Shown here piece after piece: positions 52,304 to 64,000 of a stretch of DNA of 64,000 nt. This DNA comes from Aphrophora alni. Lineage: Eukaryota > Arthropoda > Insecta > Hemiptera > Aphrophoridae. The stretch is taken from NCBI GenBank assembly GCA_963513935.1, contig OY740767.1, forward strand, positions 77,917,360-77,981,359. The letters are read 5' to 3'. The notes beneath the pieces were generated by a model, which had not been told where the DNA came from, did no database searches, and worked only from the letters and a program-made list of their open reading frames with translations. The position numbers and the translations under genes are program-made. Positions within the stretch are counted from its first letter, which is position 1; every line of letters starts with the position of its first letter.

Positions 52304-55300
52304 AGTAGTTAAAGAGTTCCTTGTATGTTATAATAATTAAATTTTGAGTGGGCTGTATAGAAAATATGACGCATTCTTTTTATCTCAAACCTGATATTTT
52401 TAATAATAATCAATACAGTAAATTCTAGTAAGTTAGATATGTGTAGATGTTTTAGGTTAAAATTTATCAATAAGTATTGAAATATTTGTAAATTGAAACA
52501 AAATTATAATTTATTCAAACAAAATAATAATATTGATATTACACAAGTTAATCTCGTGTCTGCACTTATTTAAAAAACTGAGTCATATAAATCCTATCAC
52601 AGTCAAGCTGTTGTGCTTAAGAAAATCGAATCTGGTAGACCCACAATATCCATAACCTCATATGACCAGTCTTACAATATCTAGATAAAAATTAAATTTT
52701 AGACGTAATCAATTAAACCTGCGACCTCTCGAACTACTGAATTTTTTAGTTCGTGATTTTTTTATTTAATCATAGACACAAACTAATCTTTGTCATTTTT
52801 GATTCCTCTTGTTATCTGTGAGATCTTTTTTCTCATGTAATATTTACATCATTAATCTACGTGCAGGAATGGCCCATACAAATGAGTTACTACTACCAAC
52901 TGATATGGACAATTTCAGCTTCAGCTTTTCCTTGTAATCGAGTCACGATAGTACCTATTTAATAACGATTCTTACAAACACTTCGTGGATTGGTTATTGA
53001 GTGATTCTAGTGACTAGGACTAACGGTAATCATAACTGAGGGATTAAAATATAAATATGCCATTCAGAGAAAAACGTATCAGTGTAGATCTTTTTACAGC
53101 ACTGTACACTGGGCCAAATTACTGAGCTTATATTTTACTGTTAAAAGTGACAAAGTATAGAAGTGCGTCTAGCATAAATCTAGTTGCGTAAAATGTACTG
53201 GTAACTATATTATGGGTTACATTGAGAAAAATGATACCTCATACGAATGAAAAAACTGCAATGGACAATAAGTTGAAAATTATCAAGAATCTGAATTAGC
53301 TAAATATTTGTAAGAACAAACAAGATGAACTATATAAATGAAATATATTTAACACAAATATATGTAAATATATTTACATATTTATGTTAATATGACATAA
53401 AAAAATACTCAAAGGCTATAAAATGCACGGTATGAATCATCATAAGGAAAAAATTAAATCTTTATCTGAACATAATTACGGAATCAAAGCAACGTTCAGG
53501 ATGAAAAAATGTATCGGTTCTATTGGAAAGTACTGGAAGTGATTATTATACTGAATCTGGTAAAACCAAAAAGCAAGAAGAAATAGAAAAGTTTACCGAA
53601 TCATCAAAAATTATGATAATCTTGAAAAAAAATCTGCTTAATTATTTATCTTATCGTATCACAGATTATAACATCAGATTTATAAAACTAATTACAGCTT
53701 GGCCTACCGAACTAGTTTCACCAAACTTTATGATGTTTTACAACCGACTTATAATTTTGGTTGAATGATTGATAATACAACTGAACGAGACGACATCAAA
53801 TCGCATAAATTTTACATATTCAGACTATCAAAATTATTAATGAATGACACTTCACCATAAGCTAAGCTGAGAGAACACTGAACAAACTAGAGCTAAATTA
53901 AAATTAATTTCAAAAAATATACTGATTTATGGAGAATAATCCGAGCTTATAACAATCAATAAATTACCAATATAACAGCAGATGTTGAAACGTGTAAGGT
54001 ATGGGCATCCACTTCATAAAAAGACAAGCGTAAAATTATTCATCCAGACGTACTTTGGGGCATCGTTAAAACACCATGGTACATAAACAACGATTACCTA
54101 TATTAGAAATATAAAGATGTGAAACACGAGACATCGAGACACGACAAACGCTGAAAGACATTGATAGTAAGTAACCTGTAGACGTAGTATTATGATATAT
54201 AACCACGTGAAGTGATGGGTACATTTGGACTAAAACTGGGTTAGTTGGGCCAAATAAGTAAAAATACTTATGACGATTAAATTACTTGATTGAAATAAAA
54301 TCACCTGTAGTAACCAGTATTTATAATATATAAATATAATACAATATTGTTTTAACCTCCAGAGTATTTTTGAGATGTAGTCAATCTCAGGGTGATTTTA
54401 GAAGGAGTTTTATTTGTCAGGTTAAATAAAATAGTTCAAGTAAAGTCGGAAAATAGCATGTGTATACCCTATAACATGTGCATAAATAACAAACACTTAT
54501 TTTGTAAGATTATATTCAAACTTCAATTAAAAATACAGAAGCTCAGATTGGTAGCATGTCTAAAATGTCCGAAGTAATCACATTTTTAATCTAGAAACCA
54601 TTAATTTGTTAAGAGAGAAAATTAGAAACGTGGCTCTCAGTACGTTGCAGAGATTATGAAGAAGATGGCTAGAAGCTTAATTTCAAAGTTTTATATTCAT
54701 ATTTTTTAAGTGCATTCCTCAATCGCCTATCCTATAAATGAGAAAGAGATCTGACCTTTAATTATATCAACATTAATTTTGGAAACAGAATATTATTTAT
54801 TCTACTATTTTGGTTATACTAGGTGACATTATTTTTATCCCGATGTGTGTTTATGTTGATAACATATGTAAATTAGATTACAAATATACTGTTAATGATT
54901 GAAAATATTGTATTTTCATACTCAAATATTGATCGAAAAAGAAAAAAGACAGAAACAATAATTACATAAATATTCACAGACGAGTACTGCGATACGATTG
55001 GGACACCGTAATTAAATTTAAGTTTTTTCCACTGTTCACAAGCTTTGGAAGCTGTTCATAAGCTTTGGAAGGTATAAGAAAGGAAATCTCTAGTCCTCGA
55101 ATAACTTCAGGGTCAGAATAAAACAAGAGTTGTCAATGGAGATATGATAGGTTAGATGATAGAAAGGGATCTAAGTCCAGACTAGACTAAGAAATGTATA
55201 GGATACAGCTAGGTTATATCAAGATTTCAACACACTATAAGTCAGTTACTGAGAAATCCAAACATAGAATACGATCCATAAGCCAAAAATTAACCTGATC

Positions 55301-55641
55301 GCAATCTGACTTATATTAAATAATATCCATACAACGAAACATGTGATCTTTTCGAATACGCACCTGATATGGCCTACATAGCCCATCACCAAAAACTTTC
55401 ATTAAATAAAAAAACATTCAAAACTTGTTGTAGCTTTTAAGCAATTAACAAACAATAAAAAAAAAGAAAGGTTGTTTTATAAACTTTATGACACCACAAA
55501 TATAAAACCTATTACTGCAAAGAAGAATTGTCTGGATACAATTCCCTCCGACTAGGCCTATTTGCGATTAGTAAAAAACCGGTTTATGTGATATAGATCA
55601 CTTTAAATTAAAACTTGACCTAATTTAACCTCTTTACGCTG
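52304..55641. other. Intergenic; no gene supported
   Basis: Includes a purine-leaning block at about 53440-54180 with an 81-codon frame (53523-53768) rich in Lys, Glu, Ser and Thr at its start, then typical AT-rich noise. No domain recognised. Confidence 0.4.
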
Positions 55642-55732
55642 TTACTATTTGAATTGATATGAGTGATGTCTTAACAATCTTATTTATATTTTAATAATGT
55701 TAAGACACCACACATATCAATTCAAGTATTAA
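55642..55732. repeat. Imperfect hairpin, 34 bp arms, 23 bp loop
   Basis: Left arm 55642-55675 pairs with right arm 55699-55732 with about five mismatches (core TTGAATTGATATG and GTCTTAAC). The size and imperfect pairing resemble a microRNA precursor, but a decayed inverted-repeat element is equally possible. Sequence alone does not decide. Confidence 0.6.
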
Positions 55733-58700
55733 ACCTTCACAAACTGCTACAGAATGATGCCTAGAAATGTAATTTAAATAATTTATTGTGTGTGTGAGAT
55801 TTACATGAGCATGTGCTTATATATATATTATGTCGTGCATAATCGTGACGACAAAACATTGTAGATAATATCATCAACGTGTACGCTCTGATGATTACAT
55901 TAATCCATCAAAATATATAAGCAGAAAATTATAGAATTGTGAGGAAAGACAATATTGTATGAGTTATATATGTAATAAATTTATTCCAGTATTTTCTATG
56001 TAAAATCATTACAAATATGAATATGTATGTATAATTTATGCATAAATTATAGTTATTTTATGTAAAATTTTGAATTGTACACCCACTTTCTTCTTTTGTT
56101 ATACAGTACTATTTAATGAATAAATAAATTATTACACGGTATATATATATATAAACACTGTACAACAAAATACAACTGTTAAAAAGTTAAGATTAATTCC
56201 GTAAGGTACGAAAAGTGATTAATTTCTTTATCTTGAAACGGTATTGGATATAAAAATCCACGAATAGACCACTAACGCAATAAATAAAGTCTTTTCAGAG
56301 ACTAGAAAAGGGAAGATTAAAAAGATCTTTCCAATAAACTAAATCTTTGAATTCTGTCTGCCTTTCTAACCTACATCAATAAATCTCGATAATTGACTTT
56401 TAAATTTTTAATATAAAGCTACTGTTAGGATTTAGGGTTAATGTAGGATTTAAAGTAAGTTATGGTGTAACAGATAATTATACAGTATGATATGGACAAA
56501 AGGGAATTTACTTTTTCGATCCTGTTTAATAAGTTAAGCGTTCGATTCTGTCGTTCATGAAGTTCTGATCAGTAAATAGAAAAGATTTTTTTTCTATTTC
56601 TTCTGTTAACTAGTTTAAGGCATTCCTCTCTGTTAGAAGGTAGTGTATTCTTAGGTCGAATGATATATGTTTAGAAAGTGCAATGTATTGTTTTTGTTTG
56701 TTATTTTGATGAAATCAATACTTCTACTTCGGTTTACCAAGATAAAATGAGTAAAAGTTGCAAATTCCATAAGCTTGTGTATTTTATAATAAACTCAGAT
56801 ATTTTGAGGTGGTTCAATATTATGGGGTTATTTTTGTGGGCACAGTAAAAACTATAAAAAAGTATACATTTAACTCTGTATATAGATTCACTGTACACTA
56901 CGTGCATACATAAAAAGTCTTGGTTCCACACTGCTATAAACAGTCTTTCTTATATTAAGCCTAGATCTCTACGTTTATAAGAAATACGAGGAAGGTGCTT
57001 AAAAAAATCTAAATTTCAAAACTTGAAGTTAAGGTTTAAGCCATCATCTCACAATTCTGCAATGTACTGAGTTCACGTTTTTCTTTCCTCTTCTTCTTCT
57101 TTCTTAAAAAAATAATGGTTTCTTGATGAAAAATATGATTATTCCAGACTAAATCAATACTTGAATTTGTTCTGTTGCAAACTAAGTTTTATTATTTTGG
57201 TCTAAAACACCAATTACATATTTTTCTACCAATTGGGTTGGAAATTTTCAATTTTCATTTTATTATATCAGTCGTCCTTCTTACTAAACGGAACCTTATG
57301 TGTTCTTAATAATATTAAAGTGACCATTAATTAATTATGGCTTATAGTAATTATTGTCAATAAATAAATAAATGCTCTACACATCTATTTGGTGTAAACT
57401 ACTAGTCTAGCCAAATTGTAATTAAGAAATTTAGAGGAAAACAGTTCGTGTTACAAGTTCTTGACTTTTTCTGAAGATAAAAACATAAAACGACAAAGTT
57501 TTATTATGAAACCGAAATGCTATCGAATATTATTAGAACTTTGTATAGTTATAACTTTCTAAATCTTACATCTGCTGTTGTTCAGAACAAGCTTTCCCTT
57601 TCAACGACGACTTCCAAAGTTTCACCCTAAACAAATGTTACATTTCATTTCGTCCCTCCACCCACATTTCAAAAATAAAAATGTATTTAAATATAACTAT
57701 TCCAATCTGAAGAAAAACAATTTGGTAAACTGAAATAACACGATTGCAACACTAAACTATAGATATACGAGTATCAAAACAGGTAAATATGACAGATGTT
57801 TTTGGTTCAAACCAGTAAGTAGTAAACTACATAATCCAAATATAGCATGCGTAAACATCAGTTTTAATATTTGTTAATCACTGTATTAATATAACTGCCA
57901 AAATTCGCATTTTCAATAGAAGATTGGAAAATAATTTTAAAGGATGAATATTATTAGTTTCTCTGTCTTCTTACTAGGTTCATTATGGCATTGTTTGTTT
58001 TATATTAAGTAATAAACTGTGCAAAACATTGAAGAAATTTGCCCACTCTCCCTCCAGAAAAACAAATAAAACTCAACGAAAACTAATTGTCACCAAAATT
58101 GTTAGTTCCGTAATTGTCAATAAAAAAAGGAACCGTGGACGCAGCTTTAAAACAAATATCTATATACTATATTTCAATGAAACATAAACTTCCATCGGTT
58201 GCGCCTTAAACTCGTCGTCCTTAGCATAAATCGAATTTCATTAAAATCGAGCTTTGAATTAAATCGTAAGTTATTTTTTTATTTTTTCCCCATTCATTTT
58301 GAACAGTAATATTTTTATACTGGCGATTTATGACAAGTCTTTGGGTCGTTAATCATCATGCTTCAATAAAATATGAACGAAATTGGTAGAGTCTGTTTTT
58401 ATAATCACCCCAACCGATTTTTTGGATTTTACCGATAAGTAACGAACCGGTATTTTTTTGGCTACCAAAACGTTTTATTTGGGTCCTTGGAAACCACACT
58501 TTTTAGAGCAGACATTTCGAGAAATTCTCGAGATATAGCCAAAATATGCCTACATTTGATTAAAATCACTCCAAGCGTTTGAGGTTGACACCCCAAATCG
58601 TGGAATGATTTTCCTCAAATGTGAGTTCTTTTTTTAATTTTTTCCCATAATTCAAAATAAAGGGTAGCTGCCATAAAACACACACAAACACAAAACTACT

Positions 58701-60689
58701 ATGTACTCAATATCGGCTCTCACAATTTTAGTCACATTTTTGTTTAATTGCCACCTCTAATCTAAGAACCCAAACAAATCGTATTGGTCATCACAAATTC
58801 GTGAGTTATCTGTAAAAACCAAACTGCCAAAACAGTAAAAAAAGAAGTAGGTATTCAAAATTTCGTCAGAAAACAAATATGAAGTTCGACTTAATCAAAT
58901 ATGACTTGCACAGAGGATGGGTTTACGGCCTGAGCGAAGCAAGTTTATAAATATGTTTTCAAAGACAGAGTCCATGGTTTATTTATACTCTTACTAACAA
59001 CTATCGAACTGACATTTTTAGGGACAAATAGATTTTTTTCGTTTATATTTTATTTTGGGGATGGATGAGTAGAATGTTAATGCTTTTGTTTCCCACTTTT
59101 ATTAAATATACCATGATTGTTAATCTCAATGTGTTATAGACATCATAGACATGGATAACACTAAATCGATAAGTTTCAATCTCTGTAATAAGTTGAAGTA
59201 TGTTGCTATTTTTTGCCGTTTATCGAATGTCGGTACTTTACATCATGTTAGTTAAGGCGTTACAGTGTTTCACTATTAATTGGTTTATCATTTCACAGAA
59301 GTATTTAGACCTGTAACATATCACTTCTTATCATGGGGTATTAACAATACATCGGAGTACTTTATTATAATCGTTCTACGTTGGTATAGATCCAAATCTG
59401 GATGCTGTACAATTCATGATAAGCTGAGAATTAAGAATAAATTGTCAATATAGTAATAGTAAATTTAGACATCAGTGTGGATGTTTGCCCTAAAAACCAA
59501 TCTTTCTTCAAGTTTATCTTTAGTTCTTCTTTTTACGTCTACCTTCAACTTGAGATTAGCATTTAGTCGCTGATCAATAACCGATCCATCAAATGTTTTT
59601 ATGGTGTTGCTAAATAAGAGGTATTATTGAAGAGATATCTGAATTAATAAAATGAAAGCCAAAATTTCGTGCTCTTTCAACTTGAACTTAGCCTTAAAAA
59701 TCATTAAATTTTTTGCTGATTTTTGGTGCATGGCTAATTGCTGTAATTTGATCATAATTAGTAACTTTTTTATCTTTTAATATGTGAATTGATGTGAGCT
59801 GATTTCATCTCGTCCTGTTTTATTTATCATTTTTGTGTTTTTTTTTATAATTATATACTGTATTGACAGTTCTATGCAGTTTTTTGGTTACTTTTTCGAT
59901 ATTGACCCAAACTCACGTGGTTAATATTTGACCAGTAATCATTGCAATTCTAGCTTCTTTTTAAATTGATAAGTGCACAGTATCTGACCTTGTTCATAGC
60001 AACAAATTTGGTCCTAAAATGCTGCTCTGTAAATTCTCTTAAAATAATTGATATATCTCACCATCATAAAGACAATACGTGCAAAAGCATCGTCACCTGG
60101 AATAACACAAAAACAGTACATCAAAAAATATATTATTTAAAAAAATAACATTGCTGTGATCAGAAACCAGCAGACTCAAATACCCTGTTTATATTAAACA
60201 TATAAAAACAAATGAAACTTTATATAAAGTCCGAAGTATAACAATATATTTTATGAAAAGAGTTAATACTCCAGATCAAATTGTGTGTCCAAAGTTCAAA
60301 ACAATCTAAATGTAGGCAAATTATTAAGAAATTAGAAACAAAGATTTCTGCGAGGTTCACCTATAAACCACTATTGACTGTTCATTTAATTACAGTATTT
60401 AATTTCATGAGTAAAAGTAGTACTATCAATATTAAGGCATCTTTATATTTCAAACACAAATTTCTTCCAATTACTTTTCGAAATTGATAAAAGCACAAGG
60501 CTATGAAAGGACATTGACTACACATTTTTTATTAACGGTTTTTTGTAACTTTATATTTTTAATTAAAATTCACTCGTATGGTTAAATTCACACCAAGAAG
60601 TAAATAATTAATGCTAAATATTTAAATAAATTAATATATAATATATATATATATATATATTACAATTAAATATTTAATTCATGAAAGAA
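55733..60689. other. Intergenic; dispersed-repeat remains
   Basis: AT-rich. The less AT-rich stretch at about 58080-59090 has the texture of an old interspersed element. Its right end (about 58920-59090) matches the repeat family near 18100-18280 and 40080-40210. (TA)n at about 60637-60660. No gene seen. Confidence 0.4.
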
Positions 60690-60985
60690 TTTGATTGTGT
60701 CAGATTAAAAAATTTCGTAATATCTTTCAACATATTTTGAATTATTGCAATGCAAATAAATTAAAACTTATTATTAAATTAATTTAACCAAATTTAAACA
60801 AAAAATGATATAAGATTTAGTATTTAATTAAAAACACGTGTCAAGTAACGGTTCTTTAAACATTTTAGCTGGACTTACGATAGTATAAACTAGTTGATAG
60901 TAATAAACATGAGAACAAGCTCGTTTTTATGTGTTGCGCTTAATGTCATGGTGTCACTGCAATGGATACATACTAATTAAATTCT
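60690..60985. repeat. Dispersed repeat, copy 2
   Basis: Same-orientation match to about 38880-39215, strongest at 60868-60960 (TAGTAATAAACATGAGAACA). Confidence 0.65.
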
Positions 60986-63029
<2,044 letters not shown>

Positions 63030-64000
63030 AAATTTAAAACACCCAAAAACAAAAAAGTTATTCAAGAAATAAGGAGGGCTCAAAAACCTAAAATTTGAAA
63101 AAAGTGGAAATTCAAAAAACAAAAATCATAGAGTAATAACCAATAGAGGAAGTAATAATGATCAGAAATAAAAAATAAACAATAATAATAATAACCAGGG
63201 GAGAACGGACTTAGAAAGTCATTCTTGGAGAGTTTTTTAAGTTATTAAAGGTGAAGGGGGGATAAACTAAAAATAATAATAATGATAATTGAAAAGACAA
63301 CCGCAGGGAACAATAATAAGCAATCAGAATCAGATTTAAAGTTAAAATGGGGGAGTTATAATAATAACAAGAAGTAAAAAGTTAAAGCCCAAAAGCGGTA
63401 AAAATAAATGTTAAAGGGGAAGTAAAAGGAAGGAATAATGTATATTAATTATGTAAAAGTGTAAAACAACAGAGCAGAGGTGAAAATTGATAATGGGGGG
63501 TTTTATAATCAAATAATACGACGATCAAAAACTCAAGACTTCGAGGACCAATAACTCGAGAGCCAAGCGAGCTACGACGAAAAGCTAAGAAGATATTTCC
63601 ATAATAGGATCAGAAGAAGAACTTTTATACAAAAGAATTGTGAAAAAAGACTTAAATCAAAAGTTAAAAAGTGAAAAAATAGACATTCGGGAAAAGTGCT
63701 ATAACTCGTAAACTAAAAGGGCGAAAACGACCAATCGAGTTTTACAAGACCCTCAAGATTAGAAAGAAGAGGAATCCGGAGAGAAATCGACGATCGGACC
63801 AGCCCTTCAGACGTTACAGCAAGTTGTACGTAAAAGTGTTCAAAATCACAAATTGTAGGAATTAACAGGAAAGTCGCGCAAAGCATCTCTACGTCACAGT
63901 TCAGATGTTAGACTTCGCATGGCCAACCGTCATCACAGATAACATAAAAAAATGGAAAGATCCAAATATCTATTAAAAGGATTATTAATAGAAAATAGTG
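63030..64000 (+). other. Strongly purine-biased block running off the right edge
   Basis: The plus strand is very A/G-rich. In 63241-63420 I count about 129 purines in 180 bases. The last 250 bases are less AT-rich. No open frame of note. It could be an untranslated exon or a retroelement leader; composition resembles the block at 27.05-28.32 kb. Confidence 0.35.

Overview
The window is non-bacterial nuclear DNA, most likely from an insect. By eye it is roughly 70 percent A+T. Genes are split by kilobase-scale GT-AG introns, microsatellites are long and pure, and the mobile elements are Jockey-like LINEs and Ty3/gypsy. The best gene is a rhodopsin-class neuropeptide receptor of the pyrokinin/CAPA (neuromedin U receptor-like) type. 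I cannot name the species. Most of the 64 kb is intergenic or intronic and carries no recognisable coding sequence.

Layout. At the left edge (360-4015, minus strand) are the first two coding exons of the receptor: N-terminus, TM1-TM2, a 3.2 kb intron, then TM3-TM4. Its 3' part runs off the window. A single exon at about 26.3 kb on the PLUS strand encodes what looks like extracellular loop 2 and TM5 of the same kind of receptor, in a matching splice phase. That order and orientation suggest an inversion, a misassembly or a lost paralogue. Mobile-element remains are a decayed Ty3/gypsy integrase (about 11.98-12.67 kb, minus), a 5'-truncated Jockey-like LINE with an almost intact reverse transcriptase (23.87-25.39 kb, minus), a second, more decayed LINE 3' end (48.2-48.7 kb, plus), a 255 bp terminal-inverted-repeat (MITE-like) element (39.24-39.50 kb), and a 199 bp element with 26 bp inverted ends around a 33 bp minisatellite (46.05-46.25 kb).

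The most striking non-coding structure is a 2.5 kb satellite of about 56 copies of a 44 bp monomer (41.06-43.53 kb). It has two nested levels of higher-order organisation. A perfect 57 bp inverted repeat lies at 19.45-19.58 kb. Long pure microsatellites include (AG)n of 216 bp, (GT)143, (TA)n tracts and T57.

Weaker coding signals are given as low-confidence entries: exon-like open frames at 11.03-11.23 kb (minus), 45.05-45.17 kb (plus) and 49.18-49.35 kb (minus), and start-codon-plus-strong-donor signals at 37.83 kb and 51.64 kb (plus) that could be first exons of genes with long introns. Nothing here forms an operon or pathway. The receptor is the only gene for which a cellular role, peptide sensing at the plasma membrane, can be argued.
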